A stretch of DNA of 64,000 nt from JBFFMO01 sp041390025 (GTDB lineage Bacteria; Myxococcota_A; Bradymonadia; Bradymonadales; Bradymonadaceae). Location of the stretch: NCBI GenBank assembly GCA_041390025.1, contig JAWKQR010000007.1:124001-188000 (forward strand), read 5' to 3'. Below the pieces are notes generated by a model. The model was not told where the DNA came from. It saw only the letters and a program-made list of their open reading frames with translations, and searched no databases. Of this stretch, positions 1 to 9,163 are shown piece by piece (within the stretch, counting starts at the first letter, position 1; each line of letters opens with the position of its first letter). The translations under genes were made by a program, and so were the position numbers.

Positions 1-816
1 CAAGATTGGAATCAGCGCGACACAGGTTTTTCCGAGTTCGTCCATGCGTTCGATGCGACGCTCGAAAGTCGTCTCGTCCATGTAGATGTCACGGTTGAGC
101 TCGATCTGAATCGCATGCACATTTTGACGAGGGCGACCAAACCAACGTGTGATCCAACCGCCTTTGTAGGGTTGGTTGACCGCGACGGTGTAGCCGTTCT
201 GTTTGAAGTGCTTTTCGACCGCCCATGTGATGGCCGGATCACATGACGAACCGTTGACGTCACCGGGCACGACGTCCGCCCGGCGAGCCCCTGGGTCTGT
301 GTGCCCCGCTCGTCCCATCGACGGCATCGAGTGGCCATCCACCAAGATACAGTACCCAAACTGGTCGCGGATGCGCGCGATCTCGGTCTCGATGGCGTCG
401 AAGTATGGCGTGTGAAAGGTCGCAATGCGACGCTTGAACGCGTCCATGCTCATCGGCGACGCCATCACAGGTACGCCATCCGTGGTGGTCCGCCACACCA
501 CGCCGCGGTCTTGGTAGTAACCGGCCTTGTCGATGCGCACCGCGCCACGAACGGTGGTGGGTGATACGTCGTCGGGCGCGCGATTCAGGTCAACGACATA
601 ACGGGAAACCTTCGCGTGGATCATCGTCGCGCCGAGCTTCGGCGCCTTGGCCCAGATCTCGTCCACGTACAGATCCAGGTCGCGTCGAAGGGTCTTGTCC
701 CCGACGACCATCTCGTCCATCACCGCGTCGGGAATCCACTCTCCGGCATGCGGCACGTCCACCAAGATCGGCGTGGACTGAACTTCTGGACGTGTGACGA
801 CGAAGTAGTCATCCAT
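1..816 (-). CDS. N-formylglutamate amidohydrolase family protein (3' end off window)
   Basis: This family hydrolyses N-formyl-L-glutamate, or related N-acyl amino acids, to formate and the amino acid, the last step of one histidine degradation route. 272 codons are visible and the frame is still open at base 1, so the C-terminus lies outside the window. Visible motifs are VDVPHAGEWIP near residue 20, RYVVDLNRAP near residue 72, DGHSMPS in the middle and an ELNRDIYMDE segment near the end. These match the family's metal- and substrate-binding blocks. The ATG at 816 overlaps the TGA of queG by 8 bases, which suggests translational coupling. No other hut gene is visible, so a role in histidine use is not shown here. 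Family assignment is firm; the exact substrate is not. Confidence 0.85.
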   Translation of the reverse strand, partial: MDDYFVVTRPEVQSTPILVDVPHAGEWIPDAVMDEMVVGDKTLRRDLDLYVDEIWAKAPKLGATMIHAKVSRYVVDLNRAPDDVSPTTVRGAVRIDKAGYYQDRGVVWRTTTDGVPVMASPMSMDAFKRRIATFHTPYFDAIETEIARIRDQFGYCILVDGHSMPSMGRAGHTDPGARRADVVPGDVNGSSCDPAITWAVEKHFKQNGYTVAVNQPYKGGWITRWFGRPRQNVHAIQIELNRDIYMDETTFERRIERMDELGKTCVALIPIL

Positions 817-1930
817 CAAGCGACTCCAAAGCGTGATTGATCTCGTCGAGCACAAACGGCTCGACCTCATTGTCTTGTGCGGCGCGCAGGGTGACCTCGG
901 CCAGATTACCCAACTGGCCCATCGCCCATACCAGATGCCCACGCACCAGCGGATCCGGCTCGACGGCAAGCCTGTCTTGAAACAACGGCAGCAGCGCCGG
1001 GTCCTTTCGATTCCCTAACACAACGGCGGCATTGCGCAAAAGTCCCGACCGCTTTGTTCGTTTGACCGCCGACTTCGAAAACACCCGGCTGAACGCGTTT
1101 TGATCCAGCGCCAGAAGTTCCTCGACCTTCATGACTCGGTAGGCATCTCGCGGCATGAACGCTGAGTCATCGACCCGATTTGCCTTCGAGTTCCATGGGC
1201 AAACATCTTGGCAAAGGTCGCAACCAAACAGGTGGTCGCCGATGAGCGGCCGCAACTCCCGCGGGATGGGGCCGCGCAGCTCGATCGTCAGATACGAAAT
1301 GCACCGTCGAGCGTCCAGAACATAGGGAGCGACGATGGCCCCTGTCGGGCAGACGTCGATGCAACGTGTGCACGTGCCGCAGCGGTCGGGCGCTACGTCT
1401 GGGGCCGTATCTTCGATCTCAAAGTTGACCAACAGTTCTGACAAGAACGTGTACGACCCAATCTTGGCATCGATGAGCATTGTGTTTTTGCCGATCCAGC
1501 CCAAACCAGCGAGCGCGGCCACGTCACGTTCAAGCAGCGGCGCTGAATCAACGGCAGGTCTCGCACCGATGTCACTGCCGGTCTCGGCGTGAATGAACGC
1601 CGCGAGCTCGAGCAACCGTGCGCGCAACACATCGTGGTAGTCGTCGCCCTGCGCGTACCTCGCGATGCGCATCCCACCATCGAGCAAATCCGGCCCAGTG
1701 TGGTAAACCGTCGCGACGGAGATCACCGTCTGCGTGCCCGGCTCGAGCACCGAGGGGTCGTTGCGTAGCTCACCGTATCGCTCAATCCACGACATCAAGC
1801 CGTGACGCCCCTCTCGAATCCATTCGAAGTGGCTGTCGGCGTGTGGAAGTCGTCGCGCGCGAACAAATGCGCAACGCACAAATCCAAGCGCGTGGGCACG
1901 TTCCCGTATCTTGTCGGCCAGCGACCTCAC
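809..1930 (-). CDS. queG: Epoxyqueuosine reductase QueG
   Basis: QueG is the cobalamin- and Fe-S-dependent enzyme that reduces epoxyqueuosine to queuosine in tRNA. From the chosen start the protein has 373 aa. It shows a DUF1730-type N-terminal half, a VDSAPLLERD block holding the likely catalytic Asp near residue 128, two 4Fe-4S clusters (CGTCTRCIDVCP near 184-195 and CDLCQDVCPWN near 240) and a HEAT-like C-terminal tail. I chose GTG at 1930 because it overlaps the kinase stop as GTGA and gives the usual N-terminus (VRSLADKIRERAHALGF). An upstream in-frame TTG at 1966 would add 12 residues inside the kinase gene. queE lies about 6 kb away on the same strand; no other que gene is in the window. 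Confidence 0.95.
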   Translation of the reverse strand: MRSLADKIRERAHALGFVRCAFVRARRLPHADSHFEWIREGRHGLMSWIERYGELRNDPSVLEPGTQTVISVATVYHTGPDLLDGGMRIARYAQGDDYHDVLRARLLELAAFIHAETGSDIGARPAVDSAPLLERDVAALAGLGWIGKNTMLIDAKIGSYTFLSELLVNFEIEDTAPDVAPDRCGTCTRCIDVCPTGAIVAPYVLDARRCISYLTIELRGPIPRELRPLIGDHLFGCDLCQDVCPWNSKANRVDDSAFMPRDAYRVMKVEELLALDQNAFSRVFSKSAVKRTKRSGLLRNAAVVLGNRKDPALLPLFQDRLAVEPDPLVRGHLVWAMGQLGNLAEVTLRAAQDNEVEPFVLDEINHALESLDG

Positions 1931-4900
1931 GCGATTGCGCGGACGGGGCGACCAAGCATGGTCCAAGCCTCTTCGGCGAGTCCGTCGGTCTCGATCGCGA
2001 GTTCAGGGCGGCGTTGGTTGAGATCCGCCGACAACATGTCGAGTGCGGCGGCAAAGTTCTCGTAGGCGACCGGCAGACCTTTGACCGCGGCGAAAATCTC
2101 GCGGAGCTGATTCTCGACCTCTTCGTGTCGACCCAAACGCTCCATCGTGGCCGCCTCAAGCGCTTGCGCCTGAACGCGCCCAGCCACATCCCCTATCTCC
2201 TCAAACTCCGCCACACACGTCGCAAACACGCCCACGGCCGCGTCCAGATTGTTCGCCGCCAATTCGATCCGACCGTGCAAAAGCCGGCAGTAAGCGAGCC
2301 CGATACGGTCGCCCATGGCCCGGTAACCCTCGGATGCGTCACGAATCAGGGTTTGAGACTCACGGTATTTGCGGATCGAAAAGGCGAGCTCGGACAGGCG
2401 CAGTTTGCAATGGGTCATGCCGCGTCGATCCTCAAACGCCTCAAAGAGCCGATGGGCTTCCCGGTAGTGCGCCGCAGCCTCCTTGAACTCGCCGCGGCAC
2501 CACGCGATATGGCCGAGAACAAGCAAGCTCGAGGCCGTCGCGTGGCGTTTGCCCACCGACTCAAAGATGGCCATCGCCGCGCGCGTCTGCTCTTCGGCGC
2601 GTCCTGGCTGGCCCACCTGGCGAAGGAACGTCGCGGCGTGCAACATGGACTGCGCCAGCGCGTCCTGGTCGCCATCGCCCTCGGCCAACATGGTCGCGCG
2701 CCGCCGGTAGATCTCCGAGCGTTCGGTGTCACCAAGGCTCCACATCACATCCGAGAGCGTGCGAAGGATGTCACCCTCGAGCAGTCGCTCCTGTTGTTTC
2801 TGGGCATTCTCAAGCGCTTTGGGAAGGGTCACCGCCGCGCTCTTCAGGTCGCCTTTGAGGTAAGAAACGGTGCCCAACCCAAACAGGCTGTGCGCCTCGA
2901 CGCGCTGAGACGTCTGCGTAAAGCCTTTCTGCTCCAACGATTGTGTCTCGCGCAATGCGGCATCAAACCAGCCGATTGCCTCGTCGAGCTCACCCTGTTT
3001 AAGCGCCAGCTGACCAAGCCCCCACCGCGCCCAAACGGCGATCTCGCGATTCGCCGAGCGCAGAAGAGTTCGGTAGTGCTCGCGCGCCGCGACGTATTCG
3101 CCGATCTTGAGCTCGATGTTGGCCACTTCAAGCGAGACTTCCTCGGAGCGCATCACCGAAGACACCTCTTGGAGTCCCTCCTCAAGATCCGCGTCGATGG
3201 TCTCGTCCTTTTCCGCTAGGCTCATCGCATCGCGGTAGAGCCGAATCGCGGTGTCCAAGTCGCTGCCCGCCATCGCGGCCCGGGCGGCTTTGACGGTGAA
3301 CACATAAACCCCGCGGGCATCGCGAGCCCTTCGGTAATGCTCCGCAATCTCAAGACCATGCTGGTTGACGCGGTTGCCGTAGAACGACACCTTGGCTTCG
3401 GCCGCCAGCTTGTGGATCTGCCGCTGTGTGCGGCGACCCTCCATGTCGTTGACCAGCACGTCGCGCATCACCGCATGGTTGAACTCCAGGACGTCTTCGC
3501 CCGTGTGCCCAACTTCGCGGAAAATGCCCTCGCGAACCAAGTATTCCAGGGCGGCGTCCACATGGGCTTCGATATGCTTGTCCCCGATTTTGGCCAAGAA
3601 ACGGCGCAACAAACGGTAATCAAAGCGCTGCCCAAGCAGGGCGCATCGCTCCAGGATCTGGGTCAGCGCCTCACCATCGGGGTACCGCGATGCCACGCGC
3701 TCGGCGCGATACCGCATGAGCTCGACAAGCTCTTCGGGAACCTCGCTGTCGATGTCGACGCCGGGCTGAAGCTGCCACGCGCCGTTCTCAAACTTGATCT
3801 TCTCGCTCTCCTGCAGGTAGCGCACGATCTGCGTCAGGTGCAGGGCGTTGCCGCCGCTTCGTTGTGCGATCCGCGACGCCATCGCGTCATCGATGGGCAG
3901 GATTTTTTGCACGAGCTGCGTTGCATCCGCCGTGTCGAGTCGACCGAGCTTGATGCGCGCAAGCTCGATCCCAAAGCGGCCAAGCCTCGTCAGCGAATCC
4001 CGCATTTCGGGCACGGTGTCGAACATCTCGCTGTTGACCGTCATCACGATCAACACCGGGTCAGGGTTCAGGTGCAAGCCGACCGCGAGGTGCTCAAGGA
4101 ACGCAAATGTGGTTTCGCCAGCCACATGCAGGTTTTCGAGCAAAATCATCAGCGGGCGCTCGCGCGACACCTTGCGCAGGATGCGCTCAATCACCGCAAA
4201 CACGCGCTCTTGACGCGAGACCCGGTCCGTCACCGGCCCCGACGCGTCAAAGAGCGCGGACTCGCCGCCCGGGCGCATCAGCTGAATGCAGGTCTCGATC
4301 TCGTCGGCCGCAAAATCCCAGCGTTTTAGGCGCGATTCGATGATGCGGGGCATGTCGTCGTACGGTGCCTCGCTCGTGCCCAACAATGTGTCGAGTACGG
4401 CGCGCATGCCGTCAAAACCGCCACCGTTTCGTGTGTGATAACCGGTGGCGCAGCGCATGATGCCCGACTCATCGATGCGAACCTGGATCCACTGTGCTAG
4501 GCGCGTCTTTCCGATGCCGCTCTCGCCTTCGATCGTCACGATGGCTGCGATGTTCTCTTGGGCGCAGCGTCGCACGTGGTGTTCAATGGTGCGCCGTTCG
4601 ATCGCGCGGCCCACCAACGGCGCCGTTGATGAGTTGATGCCGGGGCGACTGCCGCCAAACATCGCCGCCGGAGGAATCGTCTGGCCGCCGAAACGGCTGA
4701 GGAAACCGCCGTGGGTCATGTTTCCAAACGATGACGCGTTGAGGTCGGCCATCGCCGGGCCTTGTGCCCACGGCACAAAGCTGTAGCTGCCCAAGATCGC
4801 CTGAAGGCCTTCGCGGACCTCGATCGCGGTTTGGTAGCGTTCGTCGGCTTCTTTTGCCAAAAGCTTGTAGATCACGCGCTCAAGCTCGGCGGGAACCTCA

Positions 4901-5670
4901 ATGCCTTCGCGTGGCACGAGCCGAGGAATCGGTTCCTTGAGGTGGCCTCGCATGACCAAGCGCGGGTCGTCGCCCGGAAACGGCGGTTTCCCAGACAGAA
5001 TCTCAAACAAGATCACGCCCAACGCGTACAAGTCGACACGCGGATCAACGGGCTTGCGCCGGAAGATCTCGGGTGCCATGTAACGCGGCGTGCCCATGAT
5101 GACACGGCTGTTCTGCTCGTTCTCCTCTTCATCAAGGCCACCGGGCGCATTCTCAAGGCTGAGGTCGCCGTCTTGGGTCGCCGCGAGGCCAAAGTCGACG
5201 AGCTTTATGACCTCACGGCCCGCATCGTCGTGTGTGAGCAAGATGTTCGACGGCTTCATGTCGCGGTGAATGATGCCGCGCGCGTGGGCAGCCGATAGCG
5301 CACTGAGCACTTGGTCGGTCAGCGACATCAGGCGAAGAATGTCGAGGTCCGCACGTTTGAGGCCGGTCATTGCCGTGCCCACCACGAGCTCCATCGCAAG
5401 CCACAGCGACTGGTCGCCGTCGTCCGCACCAAAGTCGTAAACTGCGGCAATATGGGGATGGTTCAAACGTGCGACGGCACGCGCTTCTCGGCCAAAACGC
5501 CGACGCGCCCTGGGCGTAAACGCTACCTGGGAGTGCAGAACCTTGAGCGCGACCTCGCGATCGAGAGAGGTTTGGAGCGCACGAAAAACCGTGCCCATTC
5601 CACCTTCCCCGAGCTTGTCGAGAATCACGAAACGTCCCGCGACCTCAGCTCCTTCGCGGTACTCCGACAT
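1927..5670 (-). CDS. Ser/Thr protein kinase with AAA-type ATPase and TPR repeats
   Basis: This is a 1247-aa cytoplasmic signalling protein. Residues 13-290 form a complete Hanks-type kinase: glycine loop GEGGMGTV at 21-28, Lys43, HRDMKPSN at 135-142, DFG at 159-161 and APE at 199-201. After a linker, a STAND/AAA-like ATPase begins with a Walker A GESGIGKT at 382-389. The C-terminal half (about 750-1240) is made of TPR-like helical repeats. This kinase-ATPase-TPR layout is common in Myxococcota and relatives; substrates cannot be inferred. ATG 5670 is preceded by AGGG at a good distance. A GTG at 5712 would add 14 residues. No membrane segment is seen. It is the first gene of an overlapping set with queG and the amidohydrolase. 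Confidence 0.93.
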   Translation of the reverse strand: MSEYREGAEVAGRFVILDKLGEGGMGTVFRALQTSLDREVALKVLHSQVAFTPRARRRFGREARAVARLNHPHIAAVYDFGADDGDQSLWLAMELVVGTAMTGLKRADLDILRLMSLTDQVLSALSAAHARGIIHRDMKPSNILLTHDDAGREVIKLVDFGLAATQDGDLSLENAPGGLDEEENEQNSRVIMGTPRYMAPEIFRRKPVDPRVDLYALGVILFEILSGKPPFPGDDPRLVMRGHLKEPIPRLVPREGIEVPAELERVIYKLLAKEADERYQTAIEVREGLQAILGSYSFVPWAQGPAMADLNASSFGNMTHGGFLSRFGGQTIPPAAMFGGSRPGINSSTAPLVGRAIERRTIEHHVRRCAQENIAAIVTIEGESGIGKTRLAQWIQVRIDESGIMRCATGYHTRNGGGFDGMRAVLDTLLGTSEAPYDDMPRIIESRLKRWDFAADEIETCIQLMRPGGESALFDASGPVTDRVSRQERVFAVIERILRKVSRERPLMILLENLHVAGETTFAFLEHLAVGLHLNPDPVLIVMTVNSEMFDTVPEMRDSLTRLGRFGIELARIKLGRLDTADATQLVQKILPIDDAMASRIAQRSGGNALHLTQIVRYLQESEKIKFENGAWQLQPGVDIDSEVPEELVELMRYRAERVASRYPDGEALTQILERCALLGQRFDYRLLRRFLAKIGDKHIEAHVDAALEYLVREGIFREVGHTGEDVLEFNHAVMRDVLVNDMEGRRTQRQIHKLAAEAKVSFYGNRVNQHGLEIAEHYRRARDARGVYVFTVKAARAAMAGSDLDTAIRLYRDAMSLAEKDETIDADLEEGLQEVSSVMRSEEVSLEVANIELKIGEYVAAREHYRTLLRSANREIAVWARWGLGQLALKQGELDEAIGWFDAALRETQSLEQKGFTQTSQRVEAHSLFGLGTVSYLKGDLKSAAVTLPKALENAQKQQERLLEGDILRTLSDVMWSLGDTERSEIYRRRATMLAEGDGDQDALAQSMLHAATFLRQVGQPGRAEEQTRAAMAIFESVGKRHATASSLLVLGHIAWCRGEFKEAAAHYREAHRLFEAFEDRRGMTHCKLRLSELAFSIRKYRESQTLIRDASEGYRAMGDRIGLAYCRLLHGRIELAANNLDAAVGVFATCVAEFEEIGDVAGRVQAQALEAATMERLGRHEEVENQLREIFAAVKGLPVAYENFAAALDMLSADLNQRRPELAIETDGLAEEAWTMLGRPVRAIA

Positions 5671-5762
5671 CGACGCGAACCCTGTGTAGACTGGATAAGT
5701 AGTCCGTCCCACTTTAACCGATGATTTCGCGCGTGGCCACTTTCTAAGCAGCCTTCGAGAAC

Positions 5763-6821
5763 TTACTGGATGTTTTCCGGGTGGAGCTCCACCTTCGATG
5801 AGTTTCGCAGTTCGGTCAGCAATCCGTCGAGCGCTTCTTTGGTTTGGTCGTTCTTGAGCTGGGACACGATGCGTGACTCAACTTCTTCAAATGGCATCGT
5901 GCCGGCTTCGCGTTTGCTGACCGCCTGAATGATGTGCCAACCAAACGGTGACCGCACAGGCTTCGAGACTTCGTTCGGCTTGAGCGCAAAAAGCGCATCC
6001 TCGAACTCAGGCACCGTCTGGCCGCGGGGCACGAAACCAAGGTCGCCGCCCTTTTCCTTGGTGGGCCCCTCCGACAACTCACCGGCGAGCGCTTTGAAAT
6101 CGGCCTTTTTCGCGGTGGCGCGCTTATAGGCGACCTCCGCGCGGGCTTTGGCCTCGGCGTCGGTCTTCTCGTCGGCGCCGTCGGGCACTTTGATCAGAAT
6201 GTGCCGGGCTTCCACCGCCTCGGGTGTGGCAAACACGTCGATGTTTTCGTCGTAGAACTTCTTGGCCTGCTCCGTCGTCGGCTCGCCTAGGCCACGCGCC
6301 GTCAGAACGCGCTCGATTGCGATCGATTGTTTGATCGACTTCTTGAGCTCTTCTTGGGAAATGCGCAGCTGTTGAAGCAGCGTGTCGATGGTCACGGTCT
6401 GGCCTGTCTCTTTCGAGACGCGCTCAAACTCGGCCTTCATCTCTTCGAGCTTCTTATCAACGTCTGCGTCCGTGACCACGATGTTCTGCTTGGCGACGGA
6501 ACGTTCGACAAGGACGCGGTCGACGATCTTTTCGATCAGCATGTTCTTGTACTGACCGACCATCGCTGGCGGCATGCCCGAGGCAATCACTCGCGCGATC
6601 TCCGTGTTGAATTCCTCGGCGGGGACGTCGACACCGTCGATCGTGGCGATGGGCCCCACCGCTTGGATCGCTTGGTTGGTCGACACCGTGGGTTCCACGG
6701 GCTTGGGTGCTGGCTCCTGCTCACCGGCAGTTGAGCGGTACTCCACCGCACCTTGGTCGTCAGGGATGTCGGGAGTGGACGAGCATCCGGCGAGCAACAA
6801 CAGAATAAGAAGTCGTTTCAT
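5763..6821 (-). CDS. Lipoprotein peptidyl-prolyl isomerase/foldase (SurA/PrsA-like)
   Basis: The predicted product is a 352-aa periplasmic, lipid-anchored foldase. The N-terminus is a lipoprotein signal (MKRLLILLLLAGC, lipidated Cys13). Next come a SurA-N-like helical chaperone region (about 50-190) and a parvulin rotamase domain (about 195-300) with EARHILIKVP, GGDLGFVPRG and SPFGWHIIQ blocks typical of active parvulins. A role in folding secreted or outer-membrane proteins is inferred from the family. ATG 6821 is preferred to ATG 6824 because GGAG then sits five bases upstream. The gene follows the mdh terminator, so it should have its own promoter, although none is obvious in the short gap. 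Confidence 0.9.
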   Translation of the reverse strand: MKRLLILLLLAGCSSTPDIPDDQGAVEYRSTAGEQEPAPKPVEPTVSTNQAIQAVGPIATIDGVDVPAEEFNTEIARVIASGMPPAMVGQYKNMLIEKIVDRVLVERSVAKQNIVVTDADVDKKLEEMKAEFERVSKETGQTVTIDTLLQQLRISQEELKKSIKQSIAIERVLTARGLGEPTTEQAKKFYDENIDVFATPEAVEARHILIKVPDGADEKTDAEAKARAEVAYKRATAKKADFKALAGELSEGPTKEKGGDLGFVPRGQTVPEFEDALFALKPNEVSKPVRSPFGWHIIQAVSKREAGTMPFEEVESRIVSQLKNDQTKEALDGLLTELRNSSKVELHPENIQ

Positions 6822-6845
6822 CATGTCTCCGCGTCTTTCAGACGC

Positions 6846-6871
6846 AAAAAACCCCGCACGGGGCGGGGTTT
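6846..6871 (-). terminator. Intrinsic terminator after mdh
   Basis: A 9-bp GC-rich stem (AAACCCCGC with GCGGGGTTT, 5-base loop) is followed on the minus strand by a T run (6846-6851 as A on plus). It lies 13 bases beyond the mdh stop. Confidence 0.9.
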
Positions 6872-6883
6872 ATTCGTTCCAAT

Positions 6884-7870
6884 TTATTTGAGCAGGTCGG
6901 CGACGACGTCACGCTCGCTGATGAGCTCAGCCTCAGTGGCCTTGATCTTCTCGCGCGAGAAGTCGTTGATCTCCAACCCTTCCACGATCTTGTAGCCGCC
7001 CTTGCCGTCGGTCGCCACGGGGAATCCGAAGATCAGACCTTCGGTCACACCGTATTCGCCGTTCGAGGGCACGGCCATCGAGACCCAGTCGCCAGCCTTG
7101 GTGCCCATCGTCCAATCACGGATGTGGTCCACAGCTGCGTTGCCGGCGCTTGCCGCCGACGAAGCGCCACGTGCGTCGATGATGGCCTTGCCGCGCGAAC
7201 CGACGGTCTTGATGAACTCGCCTTTGAGCCACGCGTCATCCGTGATGACCGAGGTCGCTGCTTTTCCGCCAATCTTGACGTCGTAGAAGTTGGGGTACAT
7301 CGACGGCGAGTGGTTGCCCCAGATGCCGACGTTGGTGATGTCGCGAACGCCGACGCCTGCTTTGCGGGCAAGCTGTGTTTTGGCGCGGTTCTCGTCCAAG
7401 CGCGTCATCGCCGTGAATCGGGCGCGCGGGACGTCGGGCGCGTTGTGCATCGCGATGAGCGCGTTGGTGTTGCAGGGATTTCCCACAACCACGACGCGGA
7501 TGTCGTCGGCCGCGTGATCGTTGATCGCCTTGCCTTGTGCTTCAAAGATAGGACCATTGACCTTGATGAGGTCGGCGCGCTCCATGCCGGGACCGCGAGG
7601 ACGTCCACCCACGAGCATTGCGACGTTCGCGTTCGCGAAGCCCTTGTTGGGGTCGTCGGTGATCTCGATGTCGTGAAGCAAAGGGAAGGCGCAGTCGTCG
7701 AGTTCCATGACGACGCCTTCAAGCGCCTTCATGCCTGGAGGGATCTCGATGAGTTGAAGGATGACGGGGGTGTCTTTCCCCAGCATCTCGCCTGCCGCAA
7801 TGCGGAAAAGCATGGAATAGCAAATGGCGCCTGCGGCACCGGTGACTGCAACACGTACGGGCGTGGTCAT
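6884..7870 (-). CDS. mdh: Malate dehydrogenase, type 2 (cytosolic-like)
   Basis: This NAD-dependent enzyme interconverts malate and oxaloacetate in the TCA cycle. The 328-aa protein has the nucleotide loop GAAGAI at 11-16, substrate arginines in GGRPRGPGMERAD (91-100), NPCNTNALI near 131, LDENRAKTQLA near 158 and the catalytic His187 in WGNHSPSMYP. These are hallmarks of the type 2 subgroup. Start ATG 7870 has a strong AGGAG seven bases upstream; an upstream TTG would add only two residues. It is followed by a clean terminator, so it looks monocistronic or the end of a queE-mdh unit (93-base gap). Confidence 0.97.
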   Translation of the reverse strand: MTTPVRVAVTGAAGAICYSMLFRIAAGEMLGKDTPVILQLIEIPPGMKALEGVVMELDDCAFPLLHDIEITDDPNKGFANANVAMLVGGRPRGPGMERADLIKVNGPIFEAQGKAINDHAADDIRVVVVGNPCNTNALIAMHNAPDVPRARFTAMTRLDENRAKTQLARKAGVGVRDITNVGIWGNHSPSMYPNFYDVKIGGKAATSVITDDAWLKGEFIKTVGSRGKAIIDARGASSAASAGNAAVDHIRDWTMGTKAGDWVSMAVPSNGEYGVTEGLIFGFPVATDGKGGYKIVEGLEINDFSREKIKATEAELISERDVVADLLK

Positions 7871-7963
7871 CCTCAACTCCTGTGAACAGATAGGGCTCCA
7901 TGGCCCCGAAATGAATCGCGCGGAACATAGATCAAACCCCGGCCGATGAGAAGCCCGTTGGGC

Positions 7964-8614
7964 TTACTCGACCGAGAGGAACTTGTGCAGCTGCAGACCC
8001 AAGCGGACCGGAAGTTGGTCCTCCAGAATCCAGTTGGCCAGCGTGTGGGCATCCATTTCGCCATGAACAGGCGAAAATACGACCTCAGCGACCTTTTTAC
8101 CGAGGTCGAATTCCGCCACTTTGGCTTTGGCCCAGTCGTAGTCGACACGGTCTTTGATGACGATCTTGACTTCGTCCGTCGGCTTGAGGTGATCGACGTT
8201 GGCGTAAAGGTTCTTGCCCTCTTCCGCGCTACCGGGGGCCTTGAGGTCCATGATGATGTGGACACGCGGGTCGATCGTGGACACGTCCAGCGACCCCGAT
8301 GTCTCGATCATCACGGTGTACCCGTCGTCGCACAGCTGGGTCATCAACGGATGGACTGTGGGCTGAAGCAAGGGCTCGCCGCCGGTGATTTCAACCAGCT
8401 GGCATCCGTACGACTTCACCTGCTCAAGGATGTCGTCGATGGAGCGCTTCTCGCCGCCGGTGAACGAGTACGTGGTGTCGCACCACGTGCACCTGAGGTT
8501 ACAACGCGACAGCCGCACGAAGACGCAAGGACGCCCTGAGGCGCGGCCCTCGCCTTGAATGCTGTAGAAGATCTCGGTCAATCGAACGAGATTTTTGTCG
8601 GTCGTTTCCGTCAT
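7964..8614 (-). CDS. queE: 7-carboxy-7-deazaguanine synthase QueE (radical SAM)
   Basis: QueE converts 6-carboxy-tetrahydropterin to 7-carboxy-7-deazaguanine, a step toward queuosine. The 216-aa product carries the radical SAM cluster motif CNLRCTWCDT near residue 40, the SIQGEG N-terminal block, EITGGEPLLQ near 80 and a C-terminal PVHGEMD block, all typical of QueE. ATG 8614 was chosen over an upstream in-frame start that lies inside the preceding terminator. A short inverted repeat (AAGCCC/GGGCTT) sits right at the stop codon but lacks a T run. QueG is encoded further left; the other pathway genes are not here. Confidence 0.95.
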   Translation of the reverse strand: MTETTDKNLVRLTEIFYSIQGEGRASGRPCVFVRLSRCNLRCTWCDTTYSFTGGEKRSIDDILEQVKSYGCQLVEITGGEPLLQPTVHPLMTQLCDDGYTVMIETSGSLDVSTIDPRVHIIMDLKAPGSAEEGKNLYANVDHLKPTDEVKIVIKDRVDYDWAKAKVAEFDLGKKVAEVVFSPVHGEMDAHTLANWILEDQLPVRLGLQLHKFLSVE

Positions 8615-8624
8615 GGGCTGCTCG

Positions 8625-8661
8625 AAAAACAAAACCCCCGCAAGGCAAACACCTGGCGGGG
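8625..8661 (-). terminator. Intrinsic terminator after the HU/IHF gene
   Basis: On the minus strand CCCCGC pairs with GCGGGG, with an additional inner AGG/CCT pairing, and GTTTTGTTTTT follows. It lies between the HU/IHF stop (8686) and the queE start (8614). Confidence 0.85.
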
Positions 8662-8685
8662 ATGATTTACGCCCGTGCTCAACGA

Positions 8686-8961
8686 TTAGCTGTCGATGCG
8701 CTCACGCAGTTCTTTGCCTGCTTTGAAGTGCACCGACTTCTTCTCGTCGACGTCGACCGACTCACCCGTTCGTGGGTTGCGGCCGGTCTTGGCGCGGTAT
8801 TCGCGGATAGAGAAGCTCCCAAAGCCTCGGATCTCGATGCGCTGGTCTTCCAGAAGGGCTTCCTTCATGGAATCAAAAACGGCATTGACGACGTCTTCTG
8901 CGCGTTTTTTGGGGACATCAATCTTTTCGGAGAGAGCTTCGATCAATTCAGATTTCGTCAT
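8686..8961 (-). CDS. HU/IHF-family DNA-bending protein (IHF-beta-like)
   Basis: A small nucleoid protein of 91 aa. It starts MTKSELIEALSEKI, has the RIEIRGFGSFS core and the DNA-intercalating arm GRNPRTG, and ends FKAGKELRERI. The wording of the first and core segments is closest to IHF subunit beta, but many non-enteric genomes encode such proteins as homodimeric HU, so the symbol is left open. ATG 8961 has GAGGA five bases upstream; longer upstream readings have no family similarity. It is transcribed alone and ends in a strong terminator. Confidence 0.93.
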   Translation of the reverse strand: MTKSELIEALSEKIDVPKKRAEDVVNAVFDSMKEALLEDQRIEIRGFGSFSIREYRAKTGRNPRTGESVDVDEKKSVHFKAGKELRERIDS

Positions 8962-9116
8962 GGGAATCCTCGTGCTGCTTTGACGCCAGTGACGATGGGC
9001 ACCGGGGCGCCCGAAAGGACGCGTTAATTCGCACGCACGCGACATCTTGTCAATCACTCCTTTTTGATGCCAGTGACATTTGACTGAAATTTAACGGGTT
9101 TTGTGTGCAAGAAAAG

Positions 9117-9144
9117 AAAAACCCCGGTCGAGACCGGGGTTTTT
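9117..9144. terminator. Bidirectional intrinsic terminator
   Basis: A perfect AAAAACCCCGGTC/GACCGGGGTTTTT inverted repeat with a tiny loop. It sits 20 bases after the stop of the large lipoprotein gene on the minus strand and has T runs on both strands. Confidence 0.92.
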
Positions 9145-9163
9145 GGTTCGCGATTCGCGACGA

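Noticed and set aside
1930..1966. TTG 1966 as queG start
   Set aside because: It overlaps the kinase by 40 bases and gives an N-terminus unlike the family; GTG 1930 has the classical 4-base overlap.
1618..3219. Long open frame on the plus strand opposite the kinase gene
   Set aside because: It is the antisense shadow of a high-GC minus-strand gene; the sequence has no family motifs and the opposite frame is a clear kinase-TPR protein. Similar plus frames at 3337-4329, 31596-32999 and 43165-44199 are rejected for the same reason.
7955..7990. Terminator at the queE stop (AAGCCC/GGGCTT)
   Set aside because: The stem is only 6 bp and has no T run on the minus strand; mdh may therefore be read through from queE.
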